From contig CAYMTA010000003.1 in assembly GCA_964393275.1 (NCBI GenBank), positions 76,879 to 140,878 on the forward strand: a DNA stretch of 64,000 nt. Reading direction: 5' to 3'. Of this stretch, positions 55,022-63,799 are shown piece after piece. The notes beneath the pieces are model-generated. The model ran no database searches and was not told the DNA's origin. It saw only the letters and a program-made list of their open reading frames with translations. The translations under genes and the position numbers were made by a program. Each line of letters starts with the position of its first letter. Position 1 is the first letter of the stretch. The stretch is from SLRI01 sp964393275 (GTDB lineage Bacteria > Pseudomonadota > Alphaproteobacteria > Geminicoccales > Geminicoccaceae).

Positions 55022-56209
55022 ATGAGCCAGAACGCCGCCATTCCCTCGCTCCTGCCCGTCTACAACCGGATCGATCTCGCCTTCGAGCGGGGCGAAGGGA
55101 GCTGGCTCTACACGCGCGACGGGCGCCGCTTCCTCGATTTCTCGACCGGCATCGCGGTCAACGGGCTCGGCCACTGCCACCCGCATCTGGTGCGGGCCCT
55201 GCAGGAGCAGGCCTCCAGGCTCTGGCATGTCTCGAATCTCTTCCGCATCGAGCAGCTCGAGCGGCTGGCCGACCGGCTGGTCGCCTGCTCCTTCGCCGAG
55301 ACGGTCTTCGTCTGCAACTCGGGTGCCGAGGCGATGGAGGCCTGCATCAAGATGGCGCGGCGCTTCCAGTGGCACCGGGGCCAGGGCGAGCGCAACCGCA
55401 TCGTCACCTTCGAGGGCGCCTTCCACGGCCGCACCATGGCGACCATCTCGGCTGCCGGCGGCGCCAAGATGGTCGACGGCTTCGCGCCGCTGCTCGACGG
55501 CTTCGACCGGGTGCCGTTCGGCGACCTCGCCGCCATCGAGGCGGCGATCACCGACGCCACCGCCGCGGTCATGATCGAGCCGATCCAGGGCGAGGGCGGC
55601 ATCCGCCCCCTCGACCGGCAGTTCCTCGAGAGCCTGCGCGAGCTCTGCGACCGCCATGACATCCTGCTCGTGTTCGACGAGGTGCAGTGCGGCATGGGCC
55701 GCACCGGCCGGCTCTTCGCCTACCAGCATTTCGGCGTGACCCCGGACATCATGGGGCTGGCCAAGGGGCTCGGCGGCGGCTTTCCGATCGGCGCCTGCGT
55801 CGCCACCGCCCGGGCCGCGTCCGGCATGACCGCCTCGACGCACGGCTCGACCTTCGGCGGCAACCCCCTCGCCTCTGCCGTCGCCAACGCGGTGCTCGAC
55901 GTCATGCTCGAGGAAGGCTTCCTCGACCAGGTCGCCGCCCGGGCCGCTTATCTGCGCGAGCGGGCCGAGGCCCTGGTCGCCCGCCACCAGGACCAGCTCG
56001 AGCTGGTGCGCGGCGCCGGGCTGATGCTCGGCCTCAAGCCGCTCCTCGCCAACCTGGAGCTTGCCGCCGAGCTCCGCGCGGCCGGCCTCCTGGTCGTGCC
56101 GGCCGCCGACAATGTCCTGCGCCTGCTGCCGCCTCTCATCGTCAGCGAGGCCGAGATCGACCAGGCGATCGAGCTGATCGAGGGCTGCTGCCGGGCCCGG
56201 GCCGCATGA
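55022..56209 (+). CDS. argD: acetylornithine aminotransferase
   Basis: A PLP enzyme of arginine synthesis that converts N-acetylglutamate semialdehyde to N-acetylornithine. Length is 395 residues, class III fold. Markers are FLDFSTGIAVNGLGHCHPHL, CNSGAEAMEACIKMARR, the cofactor-binding LLVFDEVQCGMGRTGRLFAY, and the Schiff-base lysine in GLAKGLGGGFPIGA; STFGGNPLA closes the site. It overlaps argF by 4 bp, the usual argD-argF pairing in alphaproteobacteria. Confidence 0.94.
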   Translation: MSQNAAIPSLLPVYNRIDLAFERGEGSWLYTRDGRRFLDFSTGIAVNGLGHCHPHLVRALQEQASRLWHVSNLFRIEQLERLADRLVACSFAETVFVCNSGAEAMEACIKMARRFQWHRGQGERNRIVTFEGAFHGRTMATISAAGGAKMVDGFAPLLDGFDRVPFGDLAAIEAAITDATAAVMIEPIQGEGGIRPLDRQFLESLRELCDRHDILLVFDEVQCGMGRTGRLFAYQHFGVTPDIMGLAKGLGGGFPIGACVATARAASGMTASTHGSTFGGNPLASAVANAVLDVMLEEGFLDQVAARAAYLRERAEALVARHQDQLELVRGAGLMLGLKPLLANLELAAELRAAGLLVVPAADNVLRLLPPLIVSEAEIDQAIELIEGCCRARAA

Positions 56210-57111
56210 CCGAGCCGCGCCATTTCCTCGATCTCTCGGCGATCGACGCGGCGACGCTGCGCGCCATGCTGGAGGCGGCGGCGGCGATGAAGGCCGGGCG
56301 GCGGACCGACCAGCCGCTCGCCGGCAAGACGGTGGCGATGATCTTCGAGAAGCCGTCGACCCGGACGCGCGTCTCGTTCGAGGTCGGCATCCGCCAGCTC
56401 GGCGGTGCTGCGATCGTGCTCAATGCCCGGGAGATGCAGCTCGGCCGCGGCGAGACGGCGGCCGACACGGCGGCCGTGCTGTCGCGCTATGTCGACGCCA
56501 TCATGATCCGCACCGACCGGCACGAGAAGCTGCTGGAGCTCGCCAGCCACGCCACCATTCCGGTGATCAACGGCCTGACCGACGCCTCGCACCCCTGCCA
56601 GATCATGGCCGACGTGCTCACCTTCGAGGAGCATCGGGGGCCGATCAGGGGACGGAAGCTCGCCTGGTGCGGCGACGGCAACAATGTCGTGACATCCTTC
56701 ATCCATGCCGCCGCGCGATTCGACTTCGAGCTCGCCATCGCCTGCCCGGTGGAGCTGCCGCCCGACCCCGCAGCGCTCGACTGGGCCCGGGCGCATCAGG
56801 CGCGGGTCTCGGTCGGCGCCGATCCGCACGAGGCCGTGGCCGGGGCCGATGCGGTCATCACCGACACCCGCGTCTCGATGGGCGACGCCGACGCCGAGCG
56901 CCGTCACCGCCTGCTCGAGCCCTTCAAGGTTGACGGTGCCCTCATGGCGGCGGCGAAGCCGGAGGCGATCTTCCTCCATTGCCTGCCGGCCCATCGCGGC
57001 GAGGAGGTGACGGCCGAGGTCATCGACGGGCCGCAGAGCGTGGTGCTCGACGAGGCGGAGAACCGGCTGCACGCGCAGAAAGCCATTCTCGCCTGGTGCC
57101 TGGGTGGGTAG
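56206..57111 (+). CDS. argF: ornithine carbamoyltransferase
   Basis: Makes citrulline from ornithine and carbamoyl phosphate. Length is 301 residues. It has the carbamoyl-phosphate motif STRTRVSFEVG, the HPCQIMADVLT loop and the catalytic HCLPAHRGEEV. The ATG overlaps the argD stop (ATGA). hslO follows at once. Confidence 0.95.
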   Translation: MTEPRHFLDLSAIDAATLRAMLEAAAAMKAGRRTDQPLAGKTVAMIFEKPSTRTRVSFEVGIRQLGGAAIVLNAREMQLGRGETAADTAAVLSRYVDAIMIRTDRHEKLLELASHATIPVINGLTDASHPCQIMADVLTFEEHRGPIRGRKLAWCGDGNNVVTSFIHAAARFDFELAIACPVELPPDPAALDWARAHQARVSVGADPHEAVAGADAVITDTRVSMGDADAERRHRLLEPFKVDGALMAAAKPEAIFLHCLPAHRGEEVTAEVIDGPQSVVLDEAENRLHAQKAILAWCLGG

Positions 57112-57121
57112 TGTGGTCGGC

Positions 57122-58036
57122 ATGAATGCTCTCTCGACCCCCCATCTCGACATCATGCGGCCGTTTCAGCTCGAGCGGTCGCAATTGCGTGGCCGGCTGG
57201 TGCGGCTGGGCTCCGCGGTCGATGCCGTGCTCAAGGCGCATGCCTACCCGAAGCCGGTCTCCGACATGCTGGGCGAGCTTTTGGTCCTGGCCGGTGGCCT
57301 CGCCGGCGGCCTCAAGTTCGACGGCCGCTTCTCGCTGCAGGTGCGGGGCGACGGCATCGTCCGCCTGATGGTGGCCGATGTCACCAATGACGGCCGGATG
57401 CGCGGGTATGCCAGCTTCGATCCCGACAGCTTCGACAAGGCGGACAGCGGCTTCGGCGACCTCGTCGGCTCGGGCCTCCTGGCGCTGACCGTCGACCAGG
57501 CGGCGGCCGGCGGCGAGACCTACCAGGGCATCGTCCAGCTCGATGGCCGCTCGCTCAAGGACAGCATGCTCACCTATTTCCACCAGTCCGAGCAGGTGCC
57601 GACCGGCATTCGCTCCGCCATCGCCTATGACGAGGTGGCGGCCCAGTGGCGGGCGGCAGCCGTCATCGTGCAGGCGATGCCGGAGGAGGGCTCGCTCACC
57701 CCGCGGGACCGCGACGAGGACTGGCGGCGCGCCATGCTGCTCCTGCAGACGGCGAGCGACAGCGAGCTGCTCGACCCCGAGCTCGCACCCGACACCCTGC
57801 TCTTCCGGCTCTTCCACGAGGACGGGGTCAGGGTCTTCGAGCCCCTCGACCTCGCCTTCGGCTGCAGCTGCGACGATGATCGGGTCAGCCGGATGCTGCG
57901 GCGCTTCAGCCGCGACGAGGTCCTGGAGATGCGTGATGCGAGTGGCGCCGTGGTCGTCACCTGCGAGTTCTGCAGCCGCGTCTACCGGCTGAGCGACGCC
58001 GATATCTTCACCCTGTTCGAGGACAGCCTGCATTGA
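57122..58036 (+). CDS. hslO: Hsp33 redox-regulated chaperone
   Basis: A 304-residue holdase activated by oxidation and unfolding of its zinc centre. The four zinc cysteines are present as CSC (FGCSCDDDRVSRML) and CEFC (VTCEFCSRVYRL). The N-terminal domain is typical (GLKFDGRFSLQVRGDGIVRL). The ATG at 57122 is used; GTG codons at 57104 and 57113 are in frame and would overlap or abut argF. Hsp33 behind argD-argF recurs in alphaproteobacteria. Confidence 0.93.
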   Translation: MNALSTPHLDIMRPFQLERSQLRGRLVRLGSAVDAVLKAHAYPKPVSDMLGELLVLAGGLAGGLKFDGRFSLQVRGDGIVRLMVADVTNDGRMRGYASFDPDSFDKADSGFGDLVGSGLLALTVDQAAAGGETYQGIVQLDGRSLKDSMLTYFHQSEQVPTGIRSAIAYDEVAAQWRAAAVIVQAMPEEGSLTPRDRDEDWRRAMLLLQTASDSELLDPELAPDTLLFRLFHEDGVRVFEPLDLAFGCSCDDDRVSRMLRRFSRDEVLEMRDASGAVVVTCEFCSRVYRLSDADIFTLFEDSLH

Positions 58037-58611
58037 GCTTGCGCACCGCTCTCGGCCTAGCCGCCGCCCTCCTGATCGCCGCCTGCACTCCGCCCGAGAT
58101 CCGCGAGCCGGTGGCGGTGACCAGCGCCAAGCCGCCCCTCGTCTTCAACCTGGCGGAGGCGGTGATCACCGACCCGAGCCAGCTGCCGCCAACGGCCAAT
58201 TTTCGCGACCGGCAATGGAGCGAGCGGCTGACCGAGGCGACCAAGGCCTTCCTGATCGAGCGCCTCGAGACCGGCACGGGCCAGGGCTGGCTGCAGGTGA
58301 CGATCGAGGACGCGCACATCATCGAGCAGGACCTGCCGCCGCAGACCGGCGTCGCCGCGGCGTTCAGGCGCGAGCCCGACCGGGTGCTCGATGCGCTCCT
58401 GCGGGTGCGCCTCGCGGTCATGGGCGCTGACGGGCTCGAGCAGGTCTACACCGAGACCGAGGTCAGCCGCCGCCGGCCGATCCTGCGCAACACCTCGGTC
58501 ATGACGCGTGACGCCGAGGCCCAGCGGCTGATCGGCGATTTCCTCGGCCAGTTCGACGACGCGCTGACCCAGAACGTGCGTCAGAATCTCGGTCCCTGGC
58601 TGGTCTACTGA
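58033..58611 (+). CDS. putative lipoprotein, unknown
   Basis: A 192-residue lipoprotein: signal peptide with lipobox IAAC (C18), then a mixed alpha/beta domain. It includes VFNLAEAVITDPSQLPPTAN, EDAHIIEQDLPPQTG and RVRLAVMGADGLEQVYTETE, a pattern seen in conserved alphaproteobacterial lipoproteins of unknown role. The start is TTG, overlapping the hslO stop. It lies between hslO and an aminotransferase in one plus-strand run. Confidence 0.8.
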   Translation: MSLRTALGLAAALLIAACTPPEIREPVAVTSAKPPLVFNLAEAVITDPSQLPPTANFRDRQWSERLTEATKAFLIERLETGTGQGWLQVTIEDAHIIEQDLPPQTGVAAAFRREPDRVLDALLRVRLAVMGADGLEQVYTETEVSRRRPILRNTSVMTRDAEAQRLIGDFLGQFDDALTQNVRQNLGPWLVY

Positions 58612-58628
58612 AAGGGCGGAGCGTCACC

Positions 58629-59957
58629 TTGAGCCACGTCTTTTATCGGCACTTGCGGCGGACCTACCCGACGGCGGCGCGGGGTGACGGGGTGCATGTC
58701 GTCGACACCGACGGCAAGCGCTATCTCGATGCCTCGGGCGGTGCCGCGGTCTCCTGCCTCGGCCACAGCCATCCGGGCGTGATCGAGGCGATCAAGGCGC
58801 AGCTCGACGCCATCCCCTACGCGCATACCGGCTTCTTCACGAGCGAGCCGGCCGAGGCGCTGGCCGATCTGCTGGTGGAGAAGGCGCCCGCCGGCATCGA
58901 CCGCGTCTATTTCGTCTCGGGCGGCTCGGAGGCGGTCGAGGCGGCGCTCAAGCTGGCGCGCCAGTACTTCCTCGAGATCGGCGAGCCCCGGCGCACGCGC
59001 TTCGTCGCCCGCCGGCAGAGCTATCACGGCAACACGCTCGGCGCCCTCGCCGTCGGCGGCAATGCGTGGCGGCGCGCGCAGTTCGAGCCGATCCTGATCG
59101 ATGCCGATCATCTGACCCCTTGCTACGCCTACCGCGAGAAGGCGGATGGCGAGAGCGACGAGGCGTTCGGCGAGCGTCTGGCACGGGAGCTGGAAACCCA
59201 TCTCGACGAGGTCGGCCCCGAGACCGTGATCGCCTTCGTCGCCGAGCCCGTGGTCGGCGCCACGCTCGGCGCCGTGCCCGCCGTGCCCGGCTATTTTCGC
59301 CGGATCCGCGAGATCCTCGACCGCCACGGCATCCTGCTCATCCTCGACGAGGTGATGTGCGGCATGGGCCGCACCGGCACGCTCTTCGCCTGCGAGCAGG
59401 AGGGCATCGGCGCGGACCTGATCTGCGTCGCCAAGGGGCTCGGCGCCGGCTACCAGCCGATCGGCGCGACGCTGGTGCACGAGCGCATCGCCGGGGCCAT
59501 CGAGAAGGGCAGCGGCTTCTTCCAGCACGGCCATACCTACATGGCGCACCCGACGGCCTGCGCCGCCGGGCTCGCCGTGCAGCGGGCGATCGAGGACGAG
59601 GGCCTGCTGGAGCGGGTGCGGTCCATGGGCGAGCTGCTCGAGCAGAGCCTGACCGAGCGCTTCGGCAACCATCGCCATGTCGGCGACATCCGCGGCCGCG
59701 GCCTGTTCCGCGGCCTCGAGCTCGTGGCGGATCGCGCCACCAAGGCACCCTTCGACCCGGCCCTGGCGCTCAACGCGCGGATCAAGCAGGCGGCCATGGA
59801 GGCGGGCCTGATGTGCTACCCGATGGGCGGCACCATCGATGGCCGCAGCGGCGACCACATCCTCGTCGCCCCGCCCTTCATCATCGACGAGGAGCACGTG
59901 GCCCTTATCACGGAACGGCTCGGCGCTGCCGTCGACCGGGCCATCGCCTCGCTCTGA
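58629..59957 (+). CDS. class III (omega) aminotransferase
   Basis: A 442-residue PLP aminotransferase, annotated in relatives as an aspartate aminotransferase family protein. It has YLDASGGAAVSCLGHSHPGV, SGGSEAVEAALKLARQYFLE, RRQSYHGNTLGALAVGG, the cofactor motif LILDEVMCGMGRTGTLFACE, and the lysine in CVAKGLGAGYQPIGA. It is closer to omega-amino acid/pyruvate enzymes than to ArgD. The start is TTG at 58629, 17 bp after the lipoprotein gene. Substrate unknown. Confidence 0.88.
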   Translation: MSHVFYRHLRRTYPTAARGDGVHVVDTDGKRYLDASGGAAVSCLGHSHPGVIEAIKAQLDAIPYAHTGFFTSEPAEALADLLVEKAPAGIDRVYFVSGGSEAVEAALKLARQYFLEIGEPRRTRFVARRQSYHGNTLGALAVGGNAWRRAQFEPILIDADHLTPCYAYREKADGESDEAFGERLARELETHLDEVGPETVIAFVAEPVVGATLGAVPAVPGYFRRIREILDRHGILLILDEVMCGMGRTGTLFACEQEGIGADLICVAKGLGAGYQPIGATLVHERIAGAIEKGSGFFQHGHTYMAHPTACAAGLAVQRAIEDEGLLERVRSMGELLEQSLTERFGNHRHVGDIRGRGLFRGLELVADRATKAPFDPALALNARIKQAAMEAGLMCYPMGGTIDGRSGDHILVAPPFIIDEEHVALITERLGAAVDRAIASL

Positions 59958-59962
59958 GCCGC

Positions 59963-60541
59963 GTGGTGGCTGCCAACGACCTGCTGCCGAGGGACGGCGT
60001 CCTCCGCCTCGTGCCGGACGCCGTGGCCGAGCCGGAGGCGGTCATGGCGCGGCTCCTGGCAGAGATCGACTGGCGCCAGGATGTCGCCAGGATAGCTGGA
60101 CGGCAGGTGAAGCTGCCGCGCCTGACCGCCTGGCATGGCGATGCCGGCTACCGCTACAGCGGCATCGACAACCCGCCCAGGGCCTGGACGCCGCTTCTGG
60201 GCGAGCTGAAGGCTGTCGCGGAAGGCATCGCCGGTGCCGTCTTCAACAGCGTGCTGCTCAATCTCTACCGGGATGGCCAGGACGGCATGGGCTGGCATGC
60301 CGACGACGAGCGGCCGCTCGGCCAGGACCCGGTGATCGCCAGCCTCTCCTTCGGCGCCGTGCGCCGGTTCCGGCTGAAGCACAAGACCATCCAGGGCGTG
60401 GGCCTCACGCTCGAGCTGCCGCCCGGCTCCTGCCTCGTCATGGCCGGCGCGCTCCAGCACCACTGGCTGCATGCGCTGCCGAAGACCAGGCGGCCCATCG
60501 GACCCCGGATCAACCTGACCTTTCGCCTGATCAGGAGCTGA
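59963..60541 (+). CDS. alkB: AlkB-like 2-oxoglutarate/Fe(II) dioxygenase
   Basis: A 192-residue dioxygenase of the ALKBH2/3-like group that removes alkyl groups from DNA or RNA bases. The iron and cosubstrate residues are visible: HxD in MGWHADDE, and the distal histidine and arginines in HHWLHALPKT and GPRINLTFR. The start is GTG at 59963 or 59966, 5 or 8 bp after the aminotransferase stop. Its last 11 bases overlap the convergent hydratase gene. No Ada box is evident. Confidence 0.9.
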   Translation: MVAANDLLPRDGVLRLVPDAVAEPEAVMARLLAEIDWRQDVARIAGRQVKLPRLTAWHGDAGYRYSGIDNPPRAWTPLLGELKAVAEGIAGAVFNSVLLNLYRDGQDGMGWHADDERPLGQDPVIASLSFGAVRRFRLKHKTIQGVGLTLELPPGSCLVMAGALQHHWLHALPKTRRPIGPRINLTFRLIRS

Positions 60542-61610
60542 GGGCGGCCCGGGTCGGGATCAGCCCCCAATGGTCGAGATCGAGCAGCACCTCCGGGAGG
60601 TAGCGGCCATGGGCGTCGTGCAGGGGGTGATCGTGGCAAGGGCGGTTCTTCGTGGCGACCAGCCGGAGCCTGAGGGCACCGCAATCGTCGCGCCCGGGAA
60701 GCGCCGCCTTGTCCAGCACCTCCGACCAGGCGAAGACCGTGTCGCCGGCGATGGCCGGGTTGGCGTGGGTCCCGGCGTTGATGGCGAGCAGGTGCCAGAG
60801 ATTGCCCAGGCCGTTGAACGAGAGGGCGCGGGCGAGGCTGATGACCACCCCGCCATAGACGATGACCGCACCCAGCCGGCCGGTTCGCTCGACATGATCG
60901 TTGAAGTGCACGCGGGCCGTGTTCTGGTAGAGCCGGGTGGCGAGCCGGTGCTCGCTCTCCATGATGCCCATGCCGTCGACATGATCGATCCGCTCGCCCA
61001 CGTCGTAATCCTCGAAGGTGAAGGGCGAGCCGCTGGCCTTCGGATCGAGCGCCAGGCGGCCGAGTCCCGCCGGCACGGCCAGGGTCGCGGCATCGACCGC
61101 GGCTGCCAGGTGGGGCACCGATGTCTCCGGCGCCGGGCTCGCCGCGTCCCGCTTGCGCACCATGACCCAGCGGCAATACTCGAGCACCGGCCGGCCTTCC
61201 TGGTCGGTTGCGACCGTCCGCACGTAGACGATGCCCGTCCTGCCGCTCGAGGTCTCCTTCAGGCCGATCACCGTCGATTCGGCGGCCAGGGTGTCGCCCG
61301 GCTGGACGAGGCGGTGGAACCGGCCTTCGGCATAGCCCAGATTGGCGACCGCGTTGAGCGAGATGTCGGGCACGCTCTTGCCGAGGACGATGTGGAAGGC
61401 GAGGAGGTCGTCCACCGGCGGCTGGTCCAGGCCATTGGCGCGGGCGGCGGGCAGGGAGCAGTTGGGCAGGAAGCGCGAGCCGGTGAGGGCGAGGTAGAGC
61501 GTGGCGTCGGCGGCGGCAACCGTGCGCGGCGTGGCATGGCGGATCACCTCGCCCGGCCGGAAATCCTCGAAGAACCGCCCTGGCGTGGTCTTGCTCCCGG
61601 TCTTGATCAT
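60531..61610 (-). CDS. mch: mesaconyl-CoA (beta-methylmalyl-CoA) hydratase, MaoC family
   Basis: A 359-residue double hot-dog enzyme. It hydrates mesaconyl-C1-CoA to beta-methylmalyl-CoA in the ethylmalonyl-CoA pathway of acetate assimilation. It matches the family closely: FFEDFRPGEVIRHATPRT at the start, VPDISLNAVANLGYAEGRF, VLEYCRWVMVRKRDAA, GERIDHVDGMGIMESEHRLA, RLYQNTARVHFN and VISLARALSFNGLGN. The ATG at 61610 opens the conserved part. No other pathway gene (ccr, ecm, mcl) is in the window. Confidence 0.92.
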   Translation of the reverse strand: MIKTGSKTTPGRFFEDFRPGEVIRHATPRTVAAADATLYLALTGSRFLPNCSLPAARANGLDQPPVDDLLAFHIVLGKSVPDISLNAVANLGYAEGRFHRLVQPGDTLAAESTVIGLKETSSGRTGIVYVRTVATDQEGRPVLEYCRWVMVRKRDAASPAPETSVPHLAAAVDAATLAVPAGLGRLALDPKASGSPFTFEDYDVGERIDHVDGMGIMESEHRLATRLYQNTARVHFNDHVERTGRLGAVIVYGGVVISLARALSFNGLGNLWHLLAINAGTHANPAIAGDTVFAWSEVLDKAALPGRDDCGALRLRLVATKNRPCHDHPLHDAHGRYLPEVLLDLDHWGLIPTRAALSS

Positions 61611-61850
61611 GCTGCCGCTCCGGCTTCGGGTGAGGGTCGTCGTCGAACCGGCTCGACCTTGATCGAACAGGGCGCGGAAGGTGATGCCGCACGGCGCCGC
61701 ACGGGTGGAATCCACCAGAACTTCTATTTCCTCGGACAACCGGAATGATAACGGACGGTCTGGTGCAGCAGCGGCTTGCGGCCATTCAACCCTTGTGGCG
61801 AGACGGCAAGCGTGCTTAGCTGAGGTTCGATCGCAGGAAGGAGGCCCCCG

Positions 61851-62102
61851 ATGCGGAAGACGCTCTTGGTCGCGGCGGCGTGTGGTGCGCTGATGGTCGC
61901 AAGCGCCGGCACGGCCGATGCGGGACTCTTCGGCAACGCCAAGGTCCAGAATGCCGCGTACAACTTCTGGAATCCTTCGTCGACCGTCGGTGTGAACGCC
62001 TTTCGGCCGAAGGGGACGGAGAAGCTGACCCAGACGGCGAACAAGGTGATCTACGCGCTCTTTCGTGTGAGCAACTTCACCTATCTGTTCGGGCTGCGCT
62101 GA
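61851..62102 (+). CDS. small secreted protein, unknown
   Basis: An 83-residue protein with a clear signal peptide (MRKTLLVAAACGALMVASAG then TADA), leaving about 59 mature residues with aromatic and asparagine-rich character (NAAYNFWNPSSTVGVNAF, VSNFTYLFGLR). AGGAGG precedes the ATG, so expression is credible. I know no family. Confidence 0.65.
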   Translation: MRKTLLVAAACGALMVASAGTADAGLFGNAKVQNAAYNFWNPSSTVGVNAFRPKGTEKLTQTANKVIYALFRVSNFTYLFGLR

Positions 62103-62160
62103 CATCCGGTAGAGCTGGAGAAGAGGCGCCGCTGCCGGCGCCTGTGCTCGGTTTCGCGTG

Positions 62161-63294
62161 ATGCGCTGGCTGGTATTGCTACTGGCCGGCGCGCTGGCGC
62201 TCGGCATCGCGGGCTTGGCGGTGCCGCGGCTGATCGGAGCCCTCCTCAGATTGCCGGGGGACGAGGCTGTCGAGGTGGCGGTGGCTGGCGAACATCTGCG
62301 GATGGTCTCCTATCTGCGAGGGGTAGATTCGCGCCAGCGCTCGATCGCCTTCATGCCCGAGCGACGAAGTCTGGCCGAGCTCGGCATCCTCTATTATGAC
62401 CGGGCCACTCAGGCTCCAGCGGATTCACCACAACAACGCGAGCTGCTCGGCTCGAGCCTGGATGCGTTCCAGGAGAGCCTGACCTACTCGCCCGTCCAGC
62501 CGATGGCTTGGCTCATGATTGCCGAGATCGAGCTCGAGCAGAGCGCGCTCGAGGCCGCCGCGCGGGCTTTCGACTGGTCGATCCTCACCAGCGGCTATCT
62601 TCAGCAGCAGACGAGGCCGCGAACGCTGCTCGGGCTCCGGCTCTGGGACCGGCTCGAGGAGGCGACCCGTGCTCGATTGGTGGACAGCATCGTCGCGACC
62701 CTGCAGGCGGAGCCGGAGCTGGTCGCCCAGGCCACGGTCGATGCCGGGATCAGCGACGACATCGACAGCCGGCTTCGGGCGTTCGGGGAGCGTGGCAGCC
62801 TGCGGGCGGCGCAGCTTCGGGCGGCGATCCGGCGCAATCGCCACGCGTTGGCAAGAACCGCATCGGAGGAGCCGGTGGACATGCGACGCCTGCTTGCGGC
62901 GAGCACGGTCATCCTGACGGCCAGTGTGCCGCAATTCGCGCAAGCGATGACCGTCGAGCAGTATCTCGCCATCACCAGGGACCAGGTGCCCGACCAGCCG
63001 CCCGAGAGCGTCTTTCCCTACCTGACGGGCGTGCTCGACGGGCTCTTGATGCTCAACCAGTTCAATGGCGACGAGGGCGAGCCGCTCTTCTGCATGCCGG
63101 CCGGCGAGGAGATCGAGATCAACCTGCCCGAGTTCAAGCGCACCTTCGATGCCATGCTCGACGAGTTCGAGCGCGAGCTTCCGGACTTCGCCGACCTGGC
63201 ACGAACGCGCAGCGTCGGCCTCGCCGCCCTCGACCTGATGACCCGGCTCCATCCCTGCGACAACCAGATTCCGGAACCCTCTAGCGCAGGTTGA
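62161..63294 (+). CDS. two-part secreted/membrane protein with an internal signal-like segment, unknown
   Basis: A 377-residue frame. The first 240 residues have an N-terminal membrane helix and helical repeats that look TPR-like (RRSLAELGILYYDRATQAPA, PVQPMAWLMIAEIELEQSAL). At residue 241 a second start-like signal peptide begins (MRRLLAASTVILTASVPQFA then QA) at ATG 62881, with GGAGG a few bases upstream. The following domain (VFPYLTGVLDGLLMLNQFNG, EPLFCMPAGEEIEINL) looks like a separate Rap1a/Tai-like small secreted protein. It may be two genes read in one frame or a fusion. I cannot assign a function. Confidence 0.6.
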   Translation: MRWLVLLLAGALALGIAGLAVPRLIGALLRLPGDEAVEVAVAGEHLRMVSYLRGVDSRQRSIAFMPERRSLAELGILYYDRATQAPADSPQQRELLGSSLDAFQESLTYSPVQPMAWLMIAEIELEQSALEAAARAFDWSILTSGYLQQQTRPRTLLGLRLWDRLEEATRARLVDSIVATLQAEPELVAQATVDAGISDDIDSRLRAFGERGSLRAAQLRAAIRRNRHALARTASEEPVDMRRLLAASTVILTASVPQFAQAMTVEQYLAITRDQVPDQPPESVFPYLTGVLDGLLMLNQFNGDEGEPLFCMPAGEEIEINLPEFKRTFDAMLDEFERELPDFADLARTRSVGLAALDLMTRLHPCDNQIPEPSSAG

Positions 63295-63799
63295 CCGCCG
63301 CGTCGCGCCAGATGCCGATCTCCCGGGTGCGGGCGATGAGCTGGAGCGATTGGTAGAGCGGTGGCGCCTCGGGCCGCGTGAAGGCCCAGCCCTGGCGCAG
63401 CATCTCCGAGGCGAGATCGAGCCGATCGTCCAGCATCCGCCGCCCGGCCACCGTGCAGCGCCCGTCGAGCAGGCCGGCGCTCCGCCGCCCGACGATGTCG
63501 CAATGCACGAAGCCGCCGGCGAGGTCCTCGAGGATCAGAACGGCGCGCGGGCCGCATGACGTGGGCACCGTCGCCTGCCGGCAGGTTCGGTCGAAGGTCG
63601 GGATGTCGATGCCGAAGAGCGCCACCTCGCGCCCGCCGATCGAGAAATAGCCGTCGCTGGTGACCCGGGCAAAGCCCTCGACCATCTGAGCGAGGCCGAT
63701 GGACGGCAGCAGGCCGAGCGCCAGCGTCAGGCTAATAGATCGGAAAGCGCCTGCAAAGCGTGGCCACGCGACCGCCGACCGCCGCCTCGACCTCGCCAT
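63281..63799 (-). CDS. secreted thermonuclease-like (SNase-fold) protein
   Basis: A 172-residue protein with a signal-like N-terminus (MARSRRRSAVAWPRFAGAF, then ISLTLALGLLPSIGLAQ) and an SNase/OB-type domain: VTSDGYFSIGGREVALFGID, CGPRAVLILEDLAGGFVHCD, and the terminal TREIGIWRD. The usual catalytic Arg/Glu set of true nucleases is not clearly complete, so activity is uncertain. The start is inside the 3' end of glyA (68-bp overlap); an ATG at 63829 is possible. It overlaps the preceding plus-strand gene end by 14 bp. Confidence 0.7.
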   Translation of the reverse strand: MARSRRRSAVAWPRFAGAFRSISLTLALGLLPSIGLAQMVEGFARVTSDGYFSIGGREVALFGIDIPTFDRTCRQATVPTSCGPRAVLILEDLAGGFVHCDIVGRRSAGLLDGRCTVAGRRMLDDRLDLASEMLRQGWAFTRPEAPPLYQSLQLIARTREIGIWRDAAVNLR

